A stretch of DNA of 64,000 bases from Malaya genurostris (Eukaryota > Arthropoda > Insecta > Diptera > Culicidae): the NCBI RefSeq assembly GCF_030247185.1, contig NC_080571.1, forward strand, positions 233,695,666 to 233,759,665, in the 5' to 3' direction. This document shows positions 55,201-64,000 of the stretch, one piece after another. The number at the start of each line of letters is the position of its first letter. The first letter of the stretch is position 1. The notes beneath the pieces were generated by a model, which was not told where the DNA came from, made no database searches, and saw only the letters and a program-made list of their open reading frames with translations. The translations under genes were made by a program, and so were the position numbers.

Positions 55201-58200
55201 ACGCAAGGAATTTATTAGTTGAGATCTGACATCACGATACTCCACGCATGTCCAAACAACATGGTCAATATCGCGGTAACCTTCGCCACAAGCACAATGA
55301 TTAGTCTCGGAAAGTCCAATTCGAAGGAGATGTGCATCTAACGTGTAGTGATTGGACATGAGTCTGGACATCACACGAATGAAATCTCTACTCACATCCA
55401 GTCCCCTGAACCATGCCTTTGTCGATATTTTAGGAATAATTGAGTGCATCCACCGACCCAGATCATCTTTATCCCAAGAAGCTTGCCAGCTGGCAAGTGT
55501 TCTTTGGCGAGACGCGCTATAGAATTCATTGAAAGCAATTGGTCTCTCATAAATTTCACCCTCAATAGCACCACGTTTGGCTAAAATATCGGCTCTTTCA
55601 TTGCCTGGAATGGAGCAATGAGCCGGAACCCAAACTATTGTGATTTGATAATTATTATTCAATATGACGTTCAGGCACTGTTTTATTTTGCCCAAGAAAA
55701 AAGGTTCATTTTTGCCAGCAGCCTTTGAGCGAATGGCTTCAATTGCACTCAGACTATCTGTGAAAAGAAAATAATGGTTTGGAGATAATGTGACGATTAT
55801 ACTCAAACTATAATGAACTGCTGCTAACTCTGCTATATAAACAGATGCAGGTTCTTGAAGCCTAAAGGAGACCGAAACATTATTGTTGAACATACCAAAC
55901 CCTGTCGCTTCTTCAATTCGCGATCCGTCCGTGTAAAACATTTTCTCAGAGTCGATATGCCTGAACTTACTTGTAAATATTTTTGGGATTTCCAACGAGC
56001 GTAGGTGTTCCGGAATTCCACGCACTTCGCGCTGCATGGATGTGTCGAAAAATAAAGTTGAGTCAGGGACATTTAGGAGGCTGACACGGATAGGAATATA
56101 TCTTGAAGGGTTGATTTCCTGTGACATATGGTTAAAATATACAGTCATGAATCTTGTTTGAGATTGAAGCTCAACTAGCCTTTCGAAGTTATTAATAACT
56201 AGGGGATTCAGTACCTCGCATCTTATTAGCAGTCGCGACGAAAGCTCCCAAAAACGATCCTTCAATGGAAGAACTCCCGCCAGAACTTCAAGACTCATTG
56301 TATGTGTCGAATGCATGCAGCCTAAAGCAATTCGCAAACAACGATATTGAATTCGCTCTAATTTGATAATATGAGAGTTTGCAGCGGAACGAAAGCAAAC
56401 GCATCCATATTCCATCACTGAAAGTATCGTTGTCTGATACAATTTTATTAGATCTTCCGGATGAGCACCCCACCAAGATCCGGTTATTGTTCGAAGAAAA
56501 TTTACTCTTTGTTGGCATTTTGTTATCAGAAACCTAATGTGTCCTCCCCACGTGCATTTGGAATCAAACCACACCCCGAGGTATTTGAAAGTCAAAACCT
56601 GTTGGATCATTCTTCCCATCATATGGAGCTGAAGCTGCGCGGGATCATGCTTTCTTGAAAAGACGACTAACTCTGTTTTCTCCGCAGAGAATTCGATACC
56701 AAGATGAACAGCCCAATCGGACAAGTTATCTAAGGTATCTTGCAATGGTTTATGCAGATCAATAGCTTTGGGTCCAGTAACTGAAACTACGCCATCATCT
56801 GCCAATTGTCTTAGTGTACATGGGGATACTAGACAGCTGTCAATGTCATTTACGTAAAAATTATAGAGGAGCGGACTGAGGCAAGAGCCTTGCGGTAGAC
56901 CCATGTAGCTAGTTCTGAATGTTACCAAATCGCCATGTGAAAAATGCATGCGTTTCTCTGACAAAAGGTTGTGCAAATAATTATTTATAACCGCTGGGAG
57001 TCCATGTTGGTGAAGCTTGTCTGAAAGAACATCAATGGAAACTGAATCAAATGCTCCTTTAATGTCTAAAAATACAGATGCCATTTGTTGCTTTTGAGCG
57101 AAGGCAATTTGGATGTCAGACGAAAGTAATGCAAGGCAATCATTCGTCCCTTTATTTCTACGGAAGCCAAACTGAGTATCTGACAACAAACCGTTCGTCT
57201 CGACCCAAGTGTCGAGACGTCGTAGAATAATTTTTTCGAACAATTTTCTGATGCAGGACAACATCGCGATGGGTCTATATGAGTTGTGATTGGAAGCTGG
57301 TTTCCCCGGCTTTTGAATGGCGATAACTTTCACTTGCCTCCAGTCAGGTGGAACAATATTTTGCTCAAGAAGCTTGTTGAACAATTCCAACAAACGTCTT
57401 TTCGCGAGGTCGGGCAGATTCTTCACCAAGTTGAATTTAATTCTGTCCAACCCAGGAGCGTTATTGTTACAAGACATGAGTGCTATGGAAAATTCCATCA
57501 TAGAAAAGGGGCTATCAATGGAACCATTATTTGAAAAAGATTCCCTAATAATGCTATGCGTAGGAACAGAATCTGGACAAACTTTCCTCGCAAAATCAAA
57601 TATCCATCGGTTCGAGTATTCCTCACTCTCATTTCCTACGTTACGATTCCTCATTCGTCTGGCCGTATTCCAAAGAGTGCTCATTGAGGTTTCTCTTGAC
57701 AAACCTTCGACAAAATGTCTCCAATAGCTACATTTCTTGGCCCGAAGTATGCTCTTGTACTTGGTTTCTAAAGTCAAGAATTTTTCAAAATTCTGAGGAG
57801 TTCCTCCTCCTCGTTTTAAAAACATCTTGAAGGCATTTTGTTTCGCGTGCTTAGCATCTGAGCACTCTTTGTCCCACCAAGGGTTTGGAGGCCTTCTGTT
57901 AGACGATGGACCAAGAAATCGTTTGGTTTGGGCTTGTTCTGCGGCCTCCAGAATCGAACAAACGAGGAAGTCATATTCTTCAAGTGGGGGGAGCTCTTCC
58001 ATTGAAGTTAAGGCACTTGAAATATTACTTTGGTATTTAATCCAGTCAATATTTTTTGTCAAATCATATGGAATATTAACTGAATTAGCAATGCCTTTGT
58101 TACTGCTAATTGAGATGATGATTGGTAAATGATCGCTACCGTGTAAATCAGGAAATACTTTCCAGGTGCAATCTAGTCGAATTGAAGTCGAGCAAAGAGA

Positions 58201-61200
58201 TAAATCTAATGCACTTGGACGTGCAGGAGGTCTTGGGATCCGTGTCATGCTACCCATATTTAGTACCGTCATGCTAAAATTGTCGCAAATATTATATATT
58301 AAGGATGATCTGCTATCATTGTAAACGGAACCCCACATCATTCCGTGCGAATTGAAATCTCCTAAAATCAAACGTGGAGCAGGAAGGGCTTCGACAATTT
58401 CATTAAGCTGTCGTTGTCCAACTTGAGCTCTTGGAGGAATATATACTGAAGCAATGCAAATGTCCTTTCCTTTAATGTTTATTTGACAAGCAACAACTTC
58501 TATACTAGAAGTCGAAGGAATATTTAATCTATAAAAGGAATAACATTTCTTAATTCCTAAAAGCACTCCACCATACGGAGAGTCTCTATCGAGACGTATA
58601 ATGTTAAAGTCATTAAAACTTAAGGCTATGTTTGATGTAAGCCATGTTTCGCACAAAGTAAATACATCACATTTTTGACTATGCAACAAAACTTTAAATG
58701 AATCAAGTTTTGGCATGATGCTTCGACAATTCCACTGCAGGACAGTGATTGAATCATTTGCGGCGGATGATAAATTATCCATCAAATGATACAAAACCTG
58801 AAAGAACTGGCCATTGAGCTGATAACTGTTTCAAAAAAGTTCTAGCTATTGGAAGGAATGCCGTTATGATAGTCTTTAGAGGTTCAGAAATATTGAATGC
58901 TGCGAAAATCCATTCTACAATTTCCGAAAACTTAAGTAATCCTGTTGGTGAATGTGAAACGGAGCCCACTGGATTATTGTCTTTCCTTGAGCTAGTTTCT
59001 GGATTGGTTTGTGAATTTGACAAACCAGGAGGCACAGTTTTTGGTTTTAAATTTGGCTTTTTAGCTTTAACACGGGGATCTTTTTTTGAAGATGTAATTT
59101 TAGGTGTCTTTTTAGGTATTTTGTGGTTTGTTAATCTCCTCTTAACAGACCCTTGAGGAGTGACAAACGAGGTATCTTCACTATTTCCGTCGGAGTCAGA
59201 TTCCTCTGGCTCCATAAGATTTGAAAAACCGTTTTCGGTTTCCAAGGGGGAGACATGTATGACCGTTTTAAGCATTTCTGCATATGTGCGCTTAGACCGT
59301 GCTTTTAAAGAAAGCTTCATTTTGTCTTTACGCAACTTAAATGCAGCGCATACTGAAAGATCATCATGAGGTCTCTCCCCACAATAAACACATTTTTCAA
59401 CATTTTTATCGCAAAGATTATCCTTATGAGGCCCTTGACATTTGATACATTTGGACTTATTACTACAGTAAGTAGCTGTATGCCCGAATTTTTTACAGTT
59501 CGTGCAATTCATAACATGCGGTACGAAAAGCCGAACAGGAAGACGAATTTTATCGATATAGACATGGCTAGGCAACGCAGATCCGGCAAATGTTACACGA
59601 AACGAATCTGAGGGACGATACGACTTTTTTCCATCGACAATAGATGCTGAGTACAATTGCTTGCACTCGAGTATCTTAACTCCCTCAAGCATGGAGTTTT
59701 TAAAACGACCAACTCCATTTTTAAGTAAATCATCGGCCGTCAGACTTGCTTCAGTCACGACACCGTCAATTTCCACCTCCTTCGATGGAATGTAAACTCG
59801 ATATTCAACAGAAAATAATTTACAGGTTACAATTTCGTTCGCCTGTTTCAAGTCATTGACAACAACTCGAATTTTATCTCTATTAACTTTACATATTTCT
59901 TTAACTTCAGAGAAATGTGATGTCAAATCCTTGGTAATTTGCATCAAATTTAAAATCTTTTCTTTTTTTCGAAGATAGACTATCCATGGCCCAGTGGTAC
60001 CCTGTGAATAATGTTTAGCCCTCGGAGTATTTAAACTCTTACTAGTATCCGGAATCGGATTCGGATGATCTTCCATAAGATCATCCATTACATTAAATTT
60101 TTTTGTAAATTAATAATACCAAAATAAAAACTTATGTTTAGTAAAATTTCAGATATAAGAAATAAAAAATAAATTAAATTAAATCTACCTTGTAGCTGAT
60201 GTCTCTGTTCCTTTATCGTGAAGAACGACGTGAAGCTCTTCCAACGATTTCCAATTGGCAGTCTTCTGCTGTTTCCAATTGGCAGTCTTCTGTCGTTTAC
60301 TGCTATCTCAGTTGCTCTGCCGTCGTTGTGAACACCACTGCACTTGCTGTGCTGCCTGTACCTGACCCCAGGTACAGTGCTTTTGCTCTTGGTGGCGATC
60401 AAATGCGATGCTTGCAGTGTAGCACCTCGCGATATATGCCGTCTCTTTTGATCCTACGCAGCGTACAAATTCTGGTACCTGGTAGATCAGCACTGGGTTG
60501 CTTTAGCACCTTTGTGCCTTTGCACCCCTTCGTCTTCGCACCTTTATGCGATGGCACCTCTGTGACTCGTCACTTCTATGCTCTCGCACCTCTGTGTTTC
60601 TACACCTCTGTGCGTATGAACGGGATGGCCTTCGTTGCTAGCTTTCCAGTCGGGAAACGCCCCGAATATTGCGTTTGCTATGGGCAGTTTAACTACCTGA
60701 AGCTTAGAATTATCTCGGTATCAGCCGTTAACTCACGAGCCAGTACAATCGAAACACAACCTCTTCGCTTGAATGGTTTTTACTGAATGACCGATAGAGC
60801 ATGTTACTCGTAAGTTTCAACAAAGATTCGATGGGTTTCAGCACAGTTTTTTTCAAATCAAATTATTGAGCGAACACTTCCCTCAAGCGCTTTTTACGTG
60901 GCAGGAGCTTCGACATGTTCATTTCACTAAATGAATATAGCACAATTGGCAAAACAGCTTGATGTTACAGCAAAAATAAAGATGACGCAATAGTTGCGAC
61001 GGTGAACTAATCTCTGCTTACAGTAACATCTCTTGAAAAAATCTTGCATTATTAACTGCAAACCTAGTATGTAAGAACTCATTTGAAATTGCGAAATTTA
61101 TTATAAATTCTTCAAATTGTTCGAGAATTTCGGCTTAATGTTCTGTTGCTAAAGTGAGAGTTGGCATCACTGGGAGTGCGATGCGGTGTCCTGGTGCTGC

Positions 61201-63085
61201 TGTCAAAAAAGTATAATTTCAATGTGTTGTTTGATACGTATAGTCAAAAATTTGGTTGAAATAGTTATTTTGAGTGATAGTGCAGGTGTGACAAGTATGT
61301 GTTTAGTAGTGAGGGTGCTATTTATTGAATAATATTGATCCGCGAAACTAAAGATGCTCAAGCGGCGGATACTGTGAATTTGCCACCCCAAAATTCAACG
61401 ATGTTAACCTGTTAACCGATCGAAGCGCCGTCTGCATGTCATTGTCGGTGTTATCGGATTTCTATGGAATGTGTGATAGTTTACAAGTCGATCTTGTCAT
61501 TCAGACTGAAGGTTTAGGGTTGGTCTGCAGCGGACTCATTCGCGAGCAGGAGAAAAGGGATACTGGTGAGATCGTTCCTTTTATATTTTTCTTACTTAAT
61601 ATATTTCTCCTGAATATCGAAAATCAGGTTTTGTTGAGATCATATTGTTTACCAAAACATATCCGGATCTCTTTTCCTCCCTACTAACAAATCTCCTATC
61701 ACGTGATGCTCGTGGAGATACAGTGGTACCAGCGGTCTCTAGAAACAACGAGTATCGGACTAACATTCCTTTCTTTCCCTCAGTAGCACAGCCTTTGGTC
61801 GTAGCCAGTGTCGTTATTGATCATTTAATCAAAAGTCAGGAGTGTGTGGGTATGTGAAAATGATTTGCTTCTCCCAAGATTCATTTTCTTGGTTCATTGT
61901 ACATTTCCACTCATTCGGTCAATCACGAAGTGCAACTACGGGCGATCTACTTCAGTTCAGCACAGCTCAGCATGATGTTCTGTTGCTGAAGTGTTTTTAA
62001 TACCCTTGAATGAGGCCTGAAATTCACACTCATTAGTGTAGACTTTTCGCCAACTTGTTGATTTGTTTTCATTAAAACCGTCTGTAACATTCTTTGCTTT
62101 ATTAATAGATTATTTAGTTTTCATCTCATCTTTAAACAATTCGACTTTGATCTTCCTTCTCGATTAGGCCAAAATGTTACTATGAGGGACTCCCAATTAG
62201 TGTTTTGAAGAAACGCAATCAAAGAACGACTGGATTGATCTTCCAGGGTAGGTCAATCATAGAGCATTTCAACGGATTGGAGGAGTTAGCAGGTACAAAT
62301 TTTGTCTCTAGATGAGAATTTTATATTTTTATTTCGATTATAGAGGTTTTGACTTTAAGAACTGCAAGAACTAGTTGCGGATTGCTACTTTGGTTATGTT
62401 TGGCATCATTATTTTTAGCTTCATTATGCCACGTGTTCAGATTAAAACAAAAGATAATTTTCGGTTCCAATGTTTGAATTTGACCATTTGATTATGATCG
62501 AGTTTAAGAATTAAAATAACTATTTCAGCGATATGAGTAGTGCTTCCAAATTTAAATTGAGTAATGTTTTGAGTTATTTTATAAACTGATAATAAGGTTA
62601 ATGTGATTTCCCAACTTCAGACCACATTACCAAAACATTCATTAATGGATATTGGTTCCACCGCTAATGAGTTTCAGGAATCAATCCTATATATGAAAGG
62701 TCTTGTGTTTTATTTGGTAGGTGGTAGCTAGTCTTCGTCAGTTCTAAGAATATTACCTCGATTGGTTCCCACGAGAAATGTTTGACAAAAGCCCTAAATA
62801 ATTCTTACATGCGAAGAGACATCCTTTGATGATATTTGGCATCGAGAAAATAACAAAAAATGAAAAAAAAACACTACCGCAACTACTTTACTCACCGGGA
62901 AATATCACAATCGCTGGAAGTGATGCAATCCTCGGCGTACTGCTTGGCCAGCACAATCGGCGGGCGGCAGACGCTGGCCCCACTCAGTGTCGAGATGTCG
63001 CATACCAGGCCCGATTCGCAGTCCGAATCCCGGCGGCACAGTTCACCGTACTTACGCCCTAGCGGAAACACGCAGTGGCCAATGA
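52056..63085 (-). CDS. ITG-like (prohormone-3 type) neuropeptide precursor, three internal exons
   Basis: Exons 63085-62896, 52293-52245 and 52112-52056 join in frame with GT-AG borders to give about 98 codons. They encode IGHCVFPLGRKYGELC, CRRDSDCESGLVCD, then QYAEDCITSSDCDISRGLCC, QRRHRQVPRK and VCAYFKDPLLCIGTVAADQ. The Cys pattern and the wording match insect ITG-like/prohormone-3 precursors, secreted proteins whose C-terminal part carries an ITGQGNR-type peptide. The signal-peptide exon lies beyond the window. The exon with the ITG peptide should follow 52056 on the minus strand but I could not find it. The 10.6 kb intron between the first two exons holds a complete I-type LINE and a split mariner, both noncoding for this gene. 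Family named from memory of the conserved wording; exon joins are read directly. Confidence 0.75.
52294..53740. other. Intron of the ITG-like gene, no other feature
   Basis: Intronic by position. The open frame 53198-53455 and others have no motifs. No element borders were found. Confidence 0.4.
53741..54748 (-). pseudogene. Decayed mariner element, split by the I-type LINE
   Basis: Read on the minus strand in shifting frames: MPNRKN, NQLAERLSVRR, then GKWxPHEL-like and ERQ-like words near 54540-54600, and PPYFFGLAPSDYHLFPLMS then HALAEQHFTSYEDV at about 54100-54220. These are mariner transposase landmarks, including the third catalytic Asp context (LAPSDYHLF). Many stops and frameshifts. 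The LINE at 54763 sits in its upstream part, which continues at 60803. Confidence 0.7.
55090..58782 (-). CDS. I-type LINE ORF2: endonuclease, reverse transcriptase, RNase H
   Basis: 1230 residues from the ATG at 58782. APE-type endonuclease motifs (LQWNCRS, CETWLTS, GDFNSHGMMWG, GSDHLPIII) fill about the first 225 residues. The reverse transcriptase (SYRPIAMLSC, DIKGAFDSVS, GLPQGSCLSPLLYN, catalytic LADDG) lies in the middle. RNase H (FYTDGS, IAELAAVHY, LFTDSLSA, VPAHCSIPGNERAD) lies at about 940-1070, with a Cys/His tail (CACGEGYRDIDHVVWTC). All catalytic residues are seen and there are no breaks. Endonuclease plus RNase H is typical of the I group. The start overlaps the ORF1 stop by 8 nt in another frame. 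Confidence 0.92.
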   Translation of the reverse strand: MDNLSSAANDSITVLQWNCRSIMPKLDSFKVLLHSQKCDVFTLCETWLTSNIALSFNDFNIIRLDRDSPYGGVLLGIKKCYSFYRLNIPSTSSIEVVACQINIKGKDICIASVYIPPRAQVGQRQLNEIVEALPAPRLILGDFNSHGMMWGSVYNDSRSSLIYNICDNFSMTVLNMGSMTRIPRPPARPSALDLSLCSTSIRLDCTWKVFPDLHGSDHLPIIISISSNKGIANSVNIPYDLTKNIDWIKYQSNISSALTSMEELPPLEEYDFLVCSILEAAEQAQTKRFLGPSSNRRPPNPWWDKECSDAKHAKQNAFKMFLKRGGGTPQNFEKFLTLETKYKSILRAKKCSYWRHFVEGLSRETSMSTLWNTARRMRNRNVGNESEEYSNRWIFDFARKVCPDSVPTHSIIRESFSNNGSIDSPFSMMEFSIALMSCNNNAPGLDRIKFNLVKNLPDLAKRRLLELFNKLLEQNIVPPDWRQVKVIAIQKPGKPASNHNSYRPIAMLSCIRKLFEKIILRRLDTWVETNGLLSDTQFGFRRNKGTNDCLALLSSDIQIAFAQKQQMASVFLDIKGAFDSVSIDVLSDKLHQHGLPAVINNYLHNLLSEKRMHFSHGDLVTFRTSYMGLPQGSCLSPLLYNFYVNDIDSCLVSPCTLRQLADDGVVSVTGPKAIDLHKPLQDTLDNLSDWAVHLGIEFSAEKTELVVFSRKHDPAQLQLHMMGRMIQQVLTFKYLGVWFDSKCTWGGHIRFLITKCQQRVNFLRTITGSWWGAHPEDLIKLYQTTILSVMEYGCVCFRSAANSHIIKLERIQYRCLRIALGCMHSTHTMSLEVLAGVLPLKDRFWELSSRLLIRCEVLNPLVINNFERLVELQSQTRFMTVYFNHMSQEINPSRYIPIRVSLLNVPDSTLFFDTSMQREVRGIPEHLRSLEIPKIFTSKFRHIDSEKMFYTDGSRIEEATGFGMFNNNVSVSFRLQEPASVYIAELAAVHYSLSIIVTLSPNHYFLFTDSLSAIEAIRSKAAGKNEPFFLGKIKQCLNVILNNNYQITIVWVPAHCSIPGNERADILAKRGAIEGEIYERPIAFNEFYSASRQRTLASWQASWDKDDLGRWMHSIIPKISTKAWFRGLDVSRDFIRVMSRLMSNHYTLDAHLLRIGLSETNHCACGEGYRDIDHVVWTCVEYRDVRSQLINSLRTQGRLSNVPVRDILACRDVPYMKLLYYFIKSIGVPI
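58775..60088 (-). CDS. I-type LINE ORF1: zinc-knuckle gag-like protein
   Basis: 437 residues, intact. An acidic start (MDDLMEDHPNP), a folded middle, then three Cys-His knuckles (CTNCKKFGHTATYC, CIKCQGPHKDNLC, CVYCGERPHDDLSVC) at about residues 195-250. A Lys/Pro-rich region and a hydrophobic C-terminus follow. The expected role is to coat and carry element RNA. The stop overlaps the ORF2 ATG. Confidence 0.9.
   Translation of the reverse strand: MDDLMEDHPNPIPDTSKSLNTPRAKHYSQGTTGPWIVYLRKKEKILNLMQITKDLTSHFSEVKEICKVNRDKIRVVVNDLKQANEIVTCKLFSVEYRVYIPSKEVEIDGVVTEASLTADDLLKNGVGRFKNSMLEGVKILECKQLYSASIVDGKKSYRPSDSFRVTFAGSALPSHVYIDKIRLPVRLFVPHVMNCTNCKKFGHTATYCSNKSKCIKCQGPHKDNLCDKNVEKCVYCGERPHDDLSVCAAFKLRKDKMKLSLKARSKRTYAEMLKTVIHVSPLETENGFSNLMEPEESDSDGNSEDTSFVTPQGSVKRRLTNHKIPKKTPKITSSKKDPRVKAKKPNLKPKTVPPGLSNSQTNPETSSRKDNNPVGSVSHSPTGLLKFSEIVEWIFAAFNISEPLKTIITAFLPIARTFLKQLSAQWPVLSGFVSFDG
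60089..60788 (-). promoter_or_regulatory. 5' UTR and presumed internal promoter of the I-type LINE
   Basis: About 700 bp between the duplication and ORF1. It has a 24 bp tandem repeat (ccaattggcagtcttctg twice, 60253-60296) and a run of CACCTyTGTG-like words at 60517-60620. An open plus-strand frame across it is incidental. That it acts as promoter is inferred from how I-group LINEs work. Confidence 0.5.
60803..62895. other. Rest of the mariner remnant, then ITG-like gene intron
   Basis: 60803-61020 continues the decayed mariner element past the LINE. Beyond that the intron shows no recognised gene. Open frames at 61436-61857 have no motifs. Confidence 0.4.
62896..63085 (-). CDS. ITG-like precursor, Cys-rich exon
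   Basis: 190 nt, acceptor ctctttcag, donor CCCG/GTGAGT. Eight Cys in 63 residues in the pattern expected of a small disulphide-rich domain. GC-rich relative to its surroundings, as a coding exon in an AT-rich intron would be. Confidence 0.8.
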
Positions 63086-64000
63086 CTGAAAGAGGCGAAA
63101 CTTGATAGATCAGAACAAAAAAAAAAAGAAAAGAAAAAAGGAACGAGAGAAAAAGGTGGTAGGAAATCTCGGTTAGTGCAAATCTTGCTACTGCTGGCCC
63201 CTGCTGCTCGTTTCGGCAGAGTGTGTACATATTTACGCAGATTAGACACATGTGGGTGGTAGTTATGTAAATGGGCACATCGACATGGAAGGCTGTAGGT
63301 ATGGCGAGAGGAGAAGATGAGGTGATTTGCGCAGAGTTTTGGATTTTACCGCAGAATCTGTTTGTTTTTTTTTTATGGTCGCGAGTGGAAAAAAGTTACC
63401 TAGACGTACTGGAAACTGACTGCATTAGATCCCGAAATTATGTTATGCTTTTCGATTACTTAAGAGCTTTTTATATTGGATAATGCTTGTCGCGACCTTC
63501 TATTAAAAAAAAACAAGTGCCAAAGTTCAAAGAATGTTTAGCTGCGTGATACTGCTATTCACATGTCATAACATGTGTTGTTGTAGTTTTTGTTATAAAA
63601 CTAGCTATCCTGTAGAATCTGTTTCAAAGAGATAAAATAAGCTAGGAAAAATTGAATGAAAATATTCAAATAATAATATGAAAAAATAACAAGAAAACTA
63701 TCCAGGAAACTTGCAACGTAAGCTAAAAAGCATTATAATATTATATAAGCATTACGACTTTTCTTGTTGTGTATTATGTCTCAGTTATTTGTAGCGTTTT
63801 TTTTTGTTTCCACAATATACTCGTGTTTGCTAGTTTGAAGTTAATTATTTACATTTTTTTCTATTTGACTTATCTACGAATACGATTATAATGCGTGCGT
63901 TTATTTTTATATATCAACCATCTTACTTGACATTGATTATTGAGCAGTCGTTGTGTAAACGTGACGAGTGCATTATTGTAACAAAAATTCAAGTGTGGTA
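63086..64000. other. Upstream intron of the ITG-like gene
   Basis: Starts with an A-rich tract (about 63110-63155) that serves as the acceptor pyrimidine tract on the minus strand. No further exon was found up to the window end. Confidence 0.45.

Larger units (their letters stand above)
54763..60788 (-). mobile_element. Full-length I-type LINE
   Basis: Flanked by a perfect 14 bp duplication GACCGATAGAGCAT (54749-54762 and 60789-60802). The 3' end is a short A tail (T run 54762-54776). Two intact, overlapping ORFs and a 5' UTR of about 700 bp. It lies in the same orientation as the ITG-like gene, inside its large intron. Intact ORFs and a perfect duplication point to a recent insertion. Confidence 0.92.

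Noticed and set aside
60199..60786. A 195-residue plus-strand protein
   Set aside because: It is antisense to the 5' UTR of the I-type LINE and contains its tandem repeats.

Overview
This is a eukaryotic, AT-rich, repeat-dense stretch, most likely from a mosquito (probably culicine). The reasons are short GT-AG introns of about 50-70 bp beside very large transposon-filled ones, an intact Juan-like jockey-clade LINE, an intact I-type LINE, mariner and DD37D Tc1/mariner remnants, and a dense load of small non-autonomous DNA transposons with 2, 3, 7 or 8 bp target duplications. No bacterial features, rRNA, tRNA genes or CRISPR arrays were seen. The species is inferred from gene and repeat content only.

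Three host genes can be supported. (1) Creld, minus strand, 5539 down to 3990, four exons. It encodes a signal peptide, a CXXC motif, EGF and furin-like repeats and two C-terminal membrane segments. An alternative last exon at 3670-3588 replaces the membrane segments with a soluble tail ending in NDEL. (2) A plus-strand gene at 22370-24928, six exons, 697 codons, with a 12 nt microexon and a C-terminus resembling the winged helix of Rad21/Rec8 kleisins. (3) Three internal exons of a minus-strand ITG-like (prohormone-3 type) neuropeptide precursor at 63085-62896, 52293-52245 and 52112-52056. Its first exons lie beyond 64000, and its last exon was not found.

The rest is mostly mobile DNA. 1.8-3.4 kb: retro-insertion with AT microsatellites. 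6-18.3 kb: a thicket of MITEs, including one that carries a fragment of an Scm-like MBT domain (10739-11632) and a family with 7 bp target duplications. 19-22.3 kb: a 1.85 kb element and a composite hAT element ending about 80 bp before the kleisin-like gene. 25.9-33.7 kb: MITEs and a 2.4 kb near-identical inverted repeat with rearranged mariner pieces, its spacer filled by a hAT element that holds another element. 34.5-37.5 kb: foldback and TIR elements. 41-46.7 kb: a deleted DD37D element and a complete Juan-like LINE with a 15 bp TSD. 47.2-50.1 kb: more MITEs and a lone 5' piece of the same LINE. 51.8-60.8 kb: mariner remnants, one split by a complete I-type LINE with a 14 bp TSD, inside the 10.6 kb neuropeptide-gene intron.

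The host genes have no evident functional link with one another. What ties the window together is layered transposition. Most element boundaries here rest on target-site duplications read directly from the sequence, and in two cases on an uninterrupted related copy elsewhere in the window.
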